Shown here piece by piece: positions 25,185 through 32,899 of a stretch of DNA of 64,000 bases (positions are counted from its first letter, which is position 1; each line of letters begins with the position of its first letter). Made by a program: the position numbers and the translations under genes. The stretch lies in assembly GCA_964621605.1 (NCBI GenBank), contig CAZUMJ010000007.1, positions 42,065-106,064 of the forward strand, given 5' to 3'. Under the pieces are notes generated by a model, which had not been told where the DNA came from, ran no database searches, and saw only the letters and a list, made by a program, of their open reading frames with translations. Origin of the DNA: CAZUMJ01 sp964621605. GTDB taxonomy: Bacteria; Actinomycetota; Acidimicrobiia; Acidimicrobiales; Iamiaceae.

Positions 25185-26674
25185 GCTCGTTCGCCACCGC
25201 GACCGCGACCCGCCTGGTGACATCGATCGCCACGATCGACCCCTACCTGCCACTCGCGACCGGCCGTCCGGCCCGCGCAGATGCCGCAATACGGGCGCTG
25301 TGGCCTGGCGAGCCCCCTGTTGCGTGGTTCGAAGTGGACGGCAAGCGCACGCTTGGAGCGACGCGTCGCCACGACGCCCACGCACCGACCGACCCGCGTG
25401 GGTCGGTCGGTGCCGTCGGCGGGTCTGCTGAGACCGACGCGGATGTCGTGGCGCGTGCGATACGCGCGGGCATCGACACGGGAGTGCCGGTGGTTGGCGT
25501 CCTGCGCGACCTGGGCGCGCGGCCGGACGAGGATGTTGGCGCGTTGCACGGGTGGGGGAGGGTGGCCGCGCTGCTTGCAGAGGCGTCCGGTCAGGTTCCG
25601 GTGGTCTTGGTCGTCGACGGACGGTGTCTCGGCGGCCTGGCGTTGCTGCTCGGTCTGGCCGACGTGGTGGTGATGACCGAGCGGGCGTTGGTGTTCGTGG
25701 GCGAGCCGGCCGCGTGTCGCGCGGTGACCGGGCTGGCGCTCGCGGCGCAGGAGCTCGGCGGAGTGGGGGTGCACGCCACGCACACCGGGGTCGCCCACCT
25801 CGTGGCGGTCGACCTGCCGAGCGCGCTCGACGTGGTCGGCGACCTCCTCGCGCTGCTTCCCGCGAACGCGAGCGAGCCGGCGCCGGTCGCGAGGTGCGCC
25901 GACCCGCCCGACCGACCGTGCACCAGCGCCGCGGCCGTGGTGCCGCGAGACGGTCGCCACGGCTACGACGTGCGCGACGTCCTGCGTGACGTGGTGGACG
26001 ACGGCGAGCTGTGGGAGCTTCGTGCCGGTGACGCCAGAAGCATCGTGACGGCACTCGGTCGCATCGGCGGGGTGCCCGTCGGCCTCGTGGCCAACCAACC
26101 GATGCAGCTCGCAGGCGCCCTCGACATCGAGAGCTCGCAGAAGGCCGCCCGCTTCGTGCGCTGGTGCGACGGCTCCAACCTGGCCCTTGTGACGTTCGTG
26201 GACACGCCGGGCTTCCGGCCCGGCAAGGACCAGGAGTGGCGGGGGATGATCCGCCACGGCGCACAGCTCGCCTTCGCGTACGCGGAGGCGACCGTGCCGC
26301 GGGTGTGCGTCGTGTTGCGCAAGGCGTACGGCGGCGCCTACATCGTCATGGACTCCAAGGCCATGGGAAGCGACTGCTGCGTGGCGTGGCCCACCGCGGA
26401 GGTGGCCGTCATGGGCGCGGCGGGTGCCGTCGAGGTGCTGCACCGGCGTCGACTCGCGGCGCTGTCGGCCTGCGAGCGTGCCGGGGTTGAGGCGTCGCTG
26501 CGCGCCGACTACGAGGCGACCTACCTTTCACCGAGGCTCGCGGCCGAACGCGGGTACCTCGACGCCGTGATCGACCCCGTCTGCACACGTCAGGTGCTCG
26601 CCGAGGCGCTGCGCGCCCTGCGGTCTCGGCGAGAGCACCACCCCCGCCGGCGTCACGCCAACACCCCGCTGTGA
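25181..26674 (+). CDS. Divergent acyl-CoA carboxylase beta (carboxyltransferase) subunit
   Basis: 497 residues. The C-terminal half (about 255-490) is a normal carboxyltransferase lobe (NQPMQLAGALDIESSQKAARF, FVDTPGFRPGKDQEW, RKAYGGAYIVMDSKAMGSD), close to the PccB-like protein at 32900. The N-terminal half is poorly conserved: the usual SQDFTVFGGALGE and GPCAGGAVYSPA stretches are replaced by AWFEVDGKRTLGATRR and VVDGRCLGGLALLLG. Its place between fabF and fabI suggests it makes malonyl-CoA for this synthase. No biotin carboxylase/carrier gene is in the window, so a partner must come from elsewhere. ATG 25181 overlaps the fabF stop. Confidence 0.85.
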   Translation: MSSFATATATRLVTSIATIDPYLPLATGRPARADAAIRALWPGEPPVAWFEVDGKRTLGATRRHDAHAPTDPRGSVGAVGGSAETDADVVARAIRAGIDTGVPVVGVLRDLGARPDEDVGALHGWGRVAALLAEASGQVPVVLVVDGRCLGGLALLLGLADVVVMTERALVFVGEPAACRAVTGLALAAQELGGVGVHATHTGVAHLVAVDLPSALDVVGDLLALLPANASEPAPVARCADPPDRPCTSAAAVVPRDGRHGYDVRDVLRDVVDDGELWELRAGDARSIVTALGRIGGVPVGLVANQPMQLAGALDIESSQKAARFVRWCDGSNLALVTFVDTPGFRPGKDQEWRGMIRHGAQLAFAYAEATVPRVCVVLRKAYGGAYIVMDSKAMGSDCCVAWPTAEVAVMGAAGAVEVLHRRRLAALSACERAGVEASLRADYEATYLSPRLAAERGYLDAVIDPVCTRQVLAEALRALRSRREHHPRRRHANTPL

Positions 26675-26690
26675 ACCGAAAGGATCGTTG

Positions 26691-27494
26691 ATGTTGCTCG
26701 AGGGCAAGAAGCTGGTGATCACCGGGGTGCTCACGAAGGACTCGATCGCCGCGGCGGTGGCCCGGCTCGCGGCGGAGCAGGGAGCAGAGGTGGTGCTGAC
26801 CTCGTTCGGGCGTGCCCGTCGGCTCACCGAACGGGTGGCCCGAGGGTTGCCGGTGCCCGCGGACGTGTACGAGCTCGACGTCACCGAGCCCGAGCACTTC
26901 GCGGCGCTGCACGACGCGCTCGCCGCGCGTTGGGGGCGCGTCGACGGCGTCCTGCACGCGGTGGGCTTCGCGCCGCCGAGCTGCCTCGGCGACGGCGTCC
27001 TGGACGCACCCTGGGAGGACGTGGCGGTCGCGTTGCAGGTGTCGGCGTTCTCGTTGAAGAGCCTCGCCGCGTCGCTCGCCCCGCTGATGGGCTCGGGGTC
27101 GTCGGTCGTGGGCCTCGACTTCGATGCCCGTCAGGCGTACCCCCGCTACGACTGGATGGGGGTGGCGAAGGCCGCGTTGGAGTCCACGGCCCGCTACCTG
27201 GCCCGCGACCTCGGGCCGCGCGGGGTGCGGGTGAACCTGGTGAGCGCCGGTCCACTCCGCACGGTGGCGGCACGATCCATCCCCGGGTTCGCGCACTTCG
27301 ACGAGGCGTGGGGGGAGCGGGCGCCGCTCGGGTGGGACGTGCGCGACCCGATGCCGACCGCGCGGGCGTGCGTGGCGCTGCTGTCGGACTGGTTCCCGGC
27401 CACCACGGGCGAGATCGTCCACGTGGACGGTGGGTTCCACGCGGTGGCCGTGGCGGCCCCGCCGGCGTTGCCGGATGGGGATGCTGCCACGTGA
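26691..27494 (+). CDS. fabI: Enoyl-ACP reductase, InhA-like
   Basis: 267 residues. An NADH-dependent SDR that reduces the trans-2-enoyl chain in the last step of each cycle. The start LLEGKKLVITGVLTKDSIA and the YDWMGVAKAALES motif (Tyr-x6-Lys) closely match mycobacterial InhA (YNWMTVAKSALES is how I recall that family), as does VNLVSAGPLRTVAARSIPGF. ATG 26691 has AAGGA 6 nt upstream. It follows the carboxyltransferase by 16 nt and its stop overlaps the fabZ start (GTGA). InhA is the isoniazid target in mycobacteria; nothing here shows drug sensitivity. Confidence 0.93.
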   Translation: MLLEGKKLVITGVLTKDSIAAAVARLAAEQGAEVVLTSFGRARRLTERVARGLPVPADVYELDVTEPEHFAALHDALAARWGRVDGVLHAVGFAPPSCLGDGVLDAPWEDVAVALQVSAFSLKSLAASLAPLMGSGSSVVGLDFDARQAYPRYDWMGVAKAALESTARYLARDLGPRGVRVNLVSAGPLRTVAARSIPGFAHFDEAWGERAPLGWDVRDPMPTARACVALLSDWFPATTGEIVHVDGGFHAVAVAAPPALPDGDAAT

Positions 27495-27988
27495 GCGAGC
27501 CAGCGGGGGCCGGCAGCCGCGTGGGGGAGGGCGGCCTCGTGGACGCCCTTGCGCGCCTCCCGCATCGACCCCCGTTCCGGTTCGTCGACGCGCTCGACGA
27601 ACTGGTCCCCGGCCGGTCCGCCCGGGCGCGCTATCGCGTCACCGGCGGCGAGGCGTTCCTCGCAGGCCACTTCCCCGGACGACCGATCTTCCCTGGGGTG
27701 CTGCAGGTCGAGGCCCTGGCCCAAGCGGGCGCCGTGGCGTTGCTGGCGGACGATCGCTACGTCGGCACGCTGCCGCTCTTCGGTGGCGTGGACGACGTCC
27801 GGTTCCGACGTCAGGTCGGTCCGGGTGATGAGCTGTGCCTGCGCATCGACGTGCTGCAGTGCTCGGCGCGGGCGGGTCGTGCGAGGGGTGTCGCAACCGT
27901 CGACGGCGCCGAGACGTGTCGGGCGACGCTGCTGTTCGTCGTGGTTCCCGACGACCGTCCGGCGTGGAGCACCGCCCCAGTGGGGTGA
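27491..27988 (+). CDS. fabZ: 3-hydroxyacyl-ACP dehydratase
   Basis: 165 residues. It removes water from 3-hydroxyacyl-ACP. The hot-dog fold and active site are clear: His in ARLPHRPPFRFVD (H25) and GHFPGRPIFPGVLQVEALAQ with the catalytic Glu. GTG 27491 overlaps the fabI stop. About 15 extra Gly-rich residues precede the domain. It completes the elongation set of the operon. The C-terminus ends before a convergent ligase gene. Confidence 0.94.
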   Translation: MSEPAGAGSRVGEGGLVDALARLPHRPPFRFVDALDELVPGRSARARYRVTGGEAFLAGHFPGRPIFPGVLQVEALAQAGAVALLADDRYVGTLPLFGGVDDVRFRRQVGPGDELCLRIDVLQCSARAGRARGVATVDGAETCRATLLFVVVPDDRPAWSTAPVG

Positions 27989-28000
27989 CGCCCGGCCCAC

Positions 28001-28031
28001 CCTCGCGCCAGTCCTCGCAGCACGCGCGAGG
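28001..28031. terminator. Possible terminator between converging fabZ and ligase genes
   Basis: CCTCGCGC (28001-28008) pairs with GCGCGAGG (28024-28031) across a 15-nt loop in the 72-bp gap between two converging genes. No T tract is present. Confidence 0.35.
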
Positions 28032-28060
28032 CCAGGAACCCCCGCTCCGAGGTTGGGTGG

Positions 28061-29176
28061 CTACCCGTGGGCCGTCGCCTCCAGCACGCGGCGGAGTTCG
28101 ATCGGCGCCACGACCTCGAGCTGGGTGTACGTGCACGATCGGGGGTCGCGGTCGGGGCGCCACCTGACGAACGAGGCCGGGTGGCGGAGGCGGGCGCTGG
28201 GTCCCCAGCGCTGCAACGGGTCGCCCTGGAGCTGGCTGTAGCGCACCTCGACGACCCGTTCAGGGCGCAGCGGAACCCAGGATGCGTCAGCGCTGCCGGT
28301 CCAACGGCTCTCCCCACCGGGGCGGCGCTGGCCGGAGCCTCGTTGTGCCTCGGTCGGTTCCCCGAGCCACGGGTGGTCGGTGACCGCGTCGGCGCGCAGC
28401 GGTGCGACCTCGTCGACGAGCGATCGACGTTGTGCCGCCGAAAAGCCCGAGGCCACCCCCACCGAGTGCAGCACGCCGCTCGCGTCGTGCAATCCCAGCA
28501 GCAACGACCCGACGGTCGCGCCGTCGCGGTGGACCCGGTAGCCGGCGACGACGCAGTCGGCGGTGCGTTGGTGCTTCACCTTGGTCAGGGTGCGTTCGCC
28601 GGGGCGGTAGGGGTCGTCGAGCCGCTTCGCGACGATCCCGTCGAGGCCGGCGCCTTCGAAGCGGTGGAACCAGTCTTCGGCGACGCCCGGATCGTCTGTT
28701 GTCGGGGTGCGGTGCAGCGGCGCGCCCAGGCCGTCCACGAGGTCGGCGAGGCGTGCTCGGCGGGCGCGTAGGGGCGCGTCGAGCAGGCTCGCGCCGTCGC
28801 ATGCGACGAGGTCGAACGCCACGAAGCGCGCGGGTGTCTCGGTGGCCAGTCGTGCGACGCGGCTCGCCGCGGGGTGGATGCGCTGGCCCAACAGGTCGAA
28901 GTTCAATCCGTGCTCGTCCGCCACGACGAGCTCCCCGTCCACCACACACCCCGAGGGCAGGAGGCGGCCGGCCGCGGCCACGATCTCGGGGAAGTAGCGG
29001 GTGAGCGTCCGGGTGCCACGACTCGTGATCTCCACGTCGTCGCCGTCACGCCAGATGAGTGCCCGGAAGCCGTCCCACTTCGGCTCGTAGGACCACTCGT
29101 CGGGGGCACCTCTCGGGAGTGCGTCGGCGGCCTTGGCAAGCATCGGGGCAAGGGGTGGAGAGAGCGGCAGGCGCAT
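28061..29176 (-). CDS. ATP-dependent DNA ligase (LigC/LigD-ligase type)
   Basis: 371 residues. The adenylated Lys is in EPKWDGFRAL (K33), followed by the nucleotidyltransferase motifs SRGTRTLTRYF, VVDGELVV, GLDGIVAKR and LTKVKHQRTADCVV, then an OB-fold domain ending EVRYSQLQ... and WRPDRDPRSC. No polymerase or nuclease domain is attached. ATG 29176 follows a minus-strand TACGCT box (complement of 29183-29188) by 6 nt, so it is leaderless. It pairs functionally with the stand-alone polymerase at 17713 as a split LigD or as LigC. It is divergent from tetR. Confidence 0.93.
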   Translation of the reverse strand: MRLPLSPPLAPMLAKAADALPRGAPDEWSYEPKWDGFRALIWRDGDDVEITSRGTRTLTRYFPEIVAAAGRLLPSGCVVDGELVVADEHGLNFDLLGQRIHPAASRVARLATETPARFVAFDLVACDGASLLDAPLRARRARLADLVDGLGAPLHRTPTTDDPGVAEDWFHRFEGAGLDGIVAKRLDDPYRPGERTLTKVKHQRTADCVVAGYRVHRDGATVGSLLLGLHDASGVLHSVGVASGFSAAQRRSLVDEVAPLRADAVTDHPWLGEPTEAQRGSGQRRPGGESRWTGSADASWVPLRPERVVEVRYSQLQGDPLQRWGPSARLRHPASFVRWRPDRDPRSCTYTQLEVVAPIELRRVLEATAHG

Positions 29177-29230
29177 CTGTGGAGCGTACGGGTGGCCGCA
29201 TCGCGGGGCACGAGATCTGGGCTGGGTCGC

Positions 29231-29246
29231 TACCTGTGGGTAACGT
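29231..29246 (+). promoter_or_regulatory. TACC-N4-GGTA operator overlapping the tetR -10 box
   Basis: TACCTGTGGGTA (29231-29242) has the half-sites TACC/GGTA with a 4-nt spacer. The last TA begins TAACGT (29241-29246), a -10 box 6 nt before ATG 29253. It probably serves autorepression and is the third site of this type in the window. Confidence 0.65.
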
Positions 29247-29252
29247 TTGCAG

Positions 29253-29888
29253 ATGGCGTCCTCCAACTCGCTGCGGCGCGACCCGGTGCAGGGCCGAAGC
29301 TCCGCACGCGTCGAGCGGATCCTCGACGAGTGCGCTGTCGCGCTCGACGAGTTGGGCTACGACGGGATCACGACGAGCCTGTTGGCGGAGCGCGCCGGGA
29401 TGTCGGTCGGGGGCCTGTACCGCTTCTTCGAGAGCAAGCAGGCCGTCGTCGCCGAGCTGCGCCGTCGCCGTCTCGGCGAGATCCTCACGCAGGCCGACGA
29501 GGCGGTGCGTGCGTGGGACGGCGATTGGCGGGTGTTGGCGGCCACACTCATCGATCTCGTCGCCCACATGCGGCGAACCGTGCCGGGTGCCGGCGTGTTG
29601 CAGCTCTCGTCGATCTCCGCGGGCCTTCCGCGCGACCCGATGGAAGACGAGCGCTCCGCTACCGCGATCGCGGCGGTGCTCGCGGATCGGCTCGGGTGCG
29701 AGGCCGACGAGGACTTCACTCGCACCGTGCTGATCGCGTACGTGACAGGTGACGCGCTGTGTGCACAGGCGTTTCGGAGCGCACAGCGAGGTGACGAGGT
29801 GATCCTCGACGCCGCGCGTTCCATGGTTGGCGACTTCCTCACCGCGAATCTCGGGCACCTGACCCCGTCGCGCATGGCCGCCACCTGA
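29253..29888 (+). CDS. TetR-family transcriptional regulator
   Basis: 211 residues. The N-terminal HTH is clear (RVERILDECAVALDELGYDGITTSLLAERAGMSVGGLYRFF, i.e. ITTSLLAERAGMSVGGLY as recognition unit at about 40-57), followed by a helical ligand-binding domain. ATG 29253 lies 6 nt after a -10 box that overlaps a TACC-N4-GGTA operator. Since the same operator-promoter controls ccr and the desaturase, I infer this protein represses all three, with an acyl-CoA as plausible ligand. That link rests on motif sharing only. Confidence 0.9.
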   Translation: MASSNSLRRDPVQGRSSARVERILDECAVALDELGYDGITTSLLAERAGMSVGGLYRFFESKQAVVAELRRRRLGEILTQADEAVRAWDGDWRVLAATLIDLVAHMRRTVPGAGVLQLSSISAGLPRDPMEDERSATAIAAVLADRLGCEADEDFTRTVLIAYVTGDALCAQAFRSAQRGDEVILDAARSMVGDFLTANLGHLTPSRMAAT

Positions 29889-29897
29889 CGCGCCCGC

Positions 29898-29903
29898 TAG
29901 GTT
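29898..29903 (+). promoter_or_regulatory. -10 box (TAGGTT) of the exported-protein operon
   Basis: TAGGTT ends 7 nt before the cupredoxin ATG, leaderless layout, identical hexamer to the one before the His-rich lipoprotein at 18859. Confidence 0.45.
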
Positions 29904-29910
29904 GCTGGCG

Positions 29911-30435
29911 ATGCGAGTGTCACCATTTCCGGGAAGCACCACCACGCATGGTCGCCGTCACGCTCCGTTTCGTGGGGCGCTGCTGGCGGTTCTCTCCGTG
30001 CTGTTCCTTGCGGGAGCGGTGGCGGGGTGCGGGAGCGACTCCTCGGCGTCTGGCAAGGCAACCGACTCGAACTCGTCGGGGGGGACGAGCAAGCCCGTCG
30101 ACACGCTCGCACCACCGACCCGTGCAGAAGACCTTCCAGGCGCGAGTTCCGGGGGCGGTGTGGTCGTCAAGGCGATCGACAACGACTTCGAGCCGAAGCA
30201 CCTCGTCGTGAAGGCCGGAACCGAGGTCACGTTCGACAACGTCGGGCGCAACGTGCACGACGTCGTGCCCAACGACCCGAAGGCGTTCGACTTCGGCGTC
30301 GCGTCCGAGAAGTTCGGCCCGGGAGCGACGAAGGCGTTCACGTTCTCGAAGCCGGGCACCTACTTCTATTACTGCAGCCTGCACGCCACCGCGACCGCCG
30401 GGTCGATGCGTGGCCTCATCACCGTCGAGCCCTGA
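29911..30435 (+). CDS. Cupredoxin (plastocyanin-like) lipoprotein
   Basis: 174 residues. Signal with lipobox VAGC (Cys near 44), a Ser/Gly tether, then a single cupredoxin domain (about 80-174). All four type-1 copper ligands are seen: His in NVGRNVHDVV, then Cys, His and Met in YYCSLHATATAGSMRG. It should carry electrons or bind copper on the outer face of the membrane. It is the first of three exported proteins in one probable operon (25 nt to the next start). Confidence 0.92.
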   Translation: MRVSPFPGSTTTHGRRHAPFRGALLAVLSVLFLAGAVAGCGSDSSASGKATDSNSSGGTSKPVDTLAPPTRAEDLPGASSGGGVVVKAIDNDFEPKHLVVKAGTEVTFDNVGRNVHDVVPNDPKAFDFGVASEKFGPGATKAFTFSKPGTYFYYCSLHATATAGSMRGLITVEP

Positions 30436-30460
30436 CGCCGACGTACAACCGGGGGAATTC

Positions 30461-31819
30461 ATGTTGCACCGTCGTGGACTTGCGAGCATCGTCGTTGCGC
30501 TGCTCGCCGTTGTGGCTGTCGGCTGTTCGAGCAGCAACTCTGCGAAGTCGGATTCGGGTGATTCGCTCGCCTCGGGCCGCACCCTGGCGGTGCCCACCGA
30601 CTTCAAGACGATCCAGTCCGCGGTCGACGCTGCCAAGCCCGGTGACCTGATCCTCGTCGCGCCAGGCGTGTACCACGAAGCCGTGAACGTGCAGACAGAC
30701 CGTCTCGTCATCCGCGGCCTCGACCGCAACAAGACCATCCTCGACGGCGACTTCACCGGCACGAACGGCATTCGGGTGCTCGGTGCGAAGGGTGTCGCAA
30801 TCGAGAACATGACCGCCCGCAACTACAAGAGCAACGGCTTCTTCTGGACCGGCGTCGAGGGGTACCGCGGCTCCTACCTGACCGCGTATCGCAACGGCGA
30901 CTACGGCATCTACGCCTTCGACTCGACCGAGGGTCTCCTCGAAGACTCGTACGCCTCGGGTAGCCCCGACGCGGGCTTCTACATCGGTGGCTGCCAGCCG
31001 TGCGACGCGGTCATCCGCAACGTGATCTCTGAGTACAACGGCCTCGGCTATTCGGGCACGAACAGCGGCGGCAACCTCGTCATCGTCAACTCGGTGTTCC
31101 GCCACAACCGTGCCGGCATCGTGCCCAACACCGGTAGCTACGAGCCGTGCTACCCGCAGCGCGACAACGTGATCGCGGGCAACCTGATCTACGACAACAA
31201 CTACGACTCGGGCCCCGCGATCGACAACGCCCGCCTTGCGCAAGAGAACGGCATCATCGTGGCGGGTGGCTGGAGCAACAAGATCGTCCGCAACCGCGTC
31301 GAGAACCACAAGCTCGCGGGCATCGCGCTCGTGCCGTTCCCCGAGACGAATCCGTCCGACGTGCCGAGCGACGAGCCAGCAAAGACCTGCGCCGAAGGCA
31401 AGAAGCGCCCCAAGCCTACGAAGGCGCCAGACCTGGTGCTGTGGCCGTCGAAGCACAACGTGGTGGAAGGCAACGTCGTGAGCGGCTCCGGCATGGCCGA
31501 CATCGCCACCGCCGACGGCGACGCCACCAACGAGAACTGCTTCGTCGACAACACCTTCAAGGTCTCGGCGCCAGCAGACCTGGAGAAGCTCGAGCCGTGC
31601 GAGGGTGCCGGCACCGGCGACTTCAAGAAGGGCGCGTTCGACATCATGGCCCTCGTCGCTCGGGAGACCTCACCGTCAGGTGACTACAAGGTCCAGCCGG
31701 TTCCGCCCGACCAGCCGGGGATGACCAACCCGTCCACGGCGCCCGTGAAGCCCGCCGTCGGACCGATCCCGACGATCGACGTCGACGCGATCAAGGTGCC
31801 ACCCGCACCCAAGCCGTGA
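30461..31819 (+). CDS. Right-handed beta-helix lipoprotein (NosD/CASH-like)
   Basis: 452 residues. Signal with lipobox VAVGC (Cys 22) and a Ser-rich tether, then DFKTIQSAVDAAKPGDLILVAPGVY, the classic start of secreted parallel beta-helix proteins. Coils repeat at about 20-25 residues with N-rich turns (NGIRVLG, NVISEYNGLGYSG, NLVIVNSVFRHN, NVIAGNLIYDNN, NKIVRNRVENHK). Three extra Cys (GGCQPC, YEPCYP) may form disulphides. A Pro-rich tail of about 60 residues ends the chain. Such proteins act as carbohydrate-active enzymes or, as NosD, in copper-site maturation. No catalytic motif is clear. The stop overlaps the next start (GTGA). Confidence 0.85.
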   Translation: MLHRRGLASIVVALLAVVAVGCSSSNSAKSDSGDSLASGRTLAVPTDFKTIQSAVDAAKPGDLILVAPGVYHEAVNVQTDRLVIRGLDRNKTILDGDFTGTNGIRVLGAKGVAIENMTARNYKSNGFFWTGVEGYRGSYLTAYRNGDYGIYAFDSTEGLLEDSYASGSPDAGFYIGGCQPCDAVIRNVISEYNGLGYSGTNSGGNLVIVNSVFRHNRAGIVPNTGSYEPCYPQRDNVIAGNLIYDNNYDSGPAIDNARLAQENGIIVAGGWSNKIVRNRVENHKLAGIALVPFPETNPSDVPSDEPAKTCAEGKKRPKPTKAPDLVLWPSKHNVVEGNVVSGSGMADIATADGDATNENCFVDNTFKVSAPADLEKLEPCEGAGTGDFKKGAFDIMALVARETSPSGDYKVQPVPPDQPGMTNPSTAPVKPAVGPIPTIDVDAIKVPPAPKP

Positions 31820-32817
31820 GGTCGAGCACCCGCGCCGTCCTGATCGGCGCGGCTTCCACGGTGGCGATCGCCGCGGCGGTCATCGGGGTTGTGTTCGGCA
31901 GTCGAGGTCCGGGTTCGGGTCTCGTGCCGAGCGCGTCAGCGGCGTCGCTGGCGCCGAACCGCAGCTTGCAAGCACGCGACGGTCAGTTCCTTGCGGTGTG
32001 TCCCTTCAGTCACGACGCGCCCGACGACCCGATCGTGCACCGCGGGATGCCAGGCATGTCGCACCTGCACGAGTTCTTCGGCAACACCACCACCGACGCC
32101 GCCAGCGCCTTCACGTCGTTGGTGGGCACGAGCTCGACATGCAGCGACGACGGTGACCGCTCGGCCTACTGGGTGCCCGCGCTCTACATCGACGGGGTGC
32201 GCGTGGCACCGCGCCGAGTCGATGCCTACTACCGGATCCCCGAGGGGGTGGAGGCGTCCACGGTGCAACCCATGCCGTCGGGCTTGCAGGCGCTCGCCGG
32301 CAACCAGTTCGCCACGACCTCCCAGTCGTTGGGCGTCGTGGCATGGACGTGTGGCCTCTCTCCCGCGCTGAGCTCCACGCCGCCTCGCACCTGTGAGCAG
32401 GATCGGCCGCTCCAGCTGCGCCTCACGTTCCCCTCGTGTTGGGACGGCACCCACCTGGCCACCGCGGACCACACCTCGCACCTTGCGTACCCGGGCGAGC
32501 ACGGTTGCCCGGCGTCGCACCCCGTCGCGATCCCGCAGCTCACCTTGGCCGTGCACTACCCGGTCACGTCCTCGTTCACGACGGTCAAGCTGGCGTCGGG
32601 CGATGTGCGCACCGCGCACGGTGACTTCTTCGACGGTTGGCAACCGGCCCGCATGCGCGAGCAGGTGCTCTGCTTGCAACGCCAGGTCATGTGCGGTCTC
32701 GCCGGCGGTACGTTCCACACGGGAATGGGGGCAGGCGACGACGACCACTACAGCCTCCCCGGCACCGGCGACGGCTACGAGGCTGCGCCGACCAGTTCCA
32801 ACCCTGGCGGCTACTAG
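31816..32817 (+). CDS. DUF1996-domain exported protein
   Basis: 333 residues. A signal anchor (about 5-28) is followed by one DUF1996 domain: CPFSHDAPDDPIVHRGMPGM then SHLHEFFGNTTT, YWVPALY, and a late HGDFFDGWQ. The many conserved His, Asp and Cys point to a metal site or catalytic centre, but the domain's function is unknown. GTG 31816 overlaps the beta-helix stop by 4 nt, showing the two are made together. With the cupredoxin this suggests an extracellular copper-linked system, by inference. Confidence 0.88.
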   Translation: MRSSTRAVLIGAASTVAIAAAVIGVVFGSRGPGSGLVPSASAASLAPNRSLQARDGQFLAVCPFSHDAPDDPIVHRGMPGMSHLHEFFGNTTTDAASAFTSLVGTSSTCSDDGDRSAYWVPALYIDGVRVAPRRVDAYYRIPEGVEASTVQPMPSGLQALAGNQFATTSQSLGVVAWTCGLSPALSSTPPRTCEQDRPLQLRLTFPSCWDGTHLATADHTSHLAYPGEHGCPASHPVAIPQLTLAVHYPVTSSFTTVKLASGDVRTAHGDFFDGWQPARMREQVLCLQRQVMCGLAGGTFHTGMGAGDDDHYSLPGTGDGYEAAPTSSNPGGY

Positions 32818-32885
32818 TGCCGTAGGAGCGTTCGAACGGCGGCGCGAGCGTCGCGTGGGGTTGGGTCCCGCAATCCGGCACCGCC

Positions 32886-32891
32886 TAACGT
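32886..32891 (+). promoter_or_regulatory. -10 box (TAACGT) of pccB, leaderless type
   Basis: TAACGT ends 8 nt before GTG 32900. It decides the start: neither GTG 32900 nor the in-frame ATG 32915 has a Shine-Dalgarno, so a leaderless mRNA beginning at the GTG is the simplest reading. Confidence 0.5.
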
Positions 32892-32899
32892 CACAAGAC

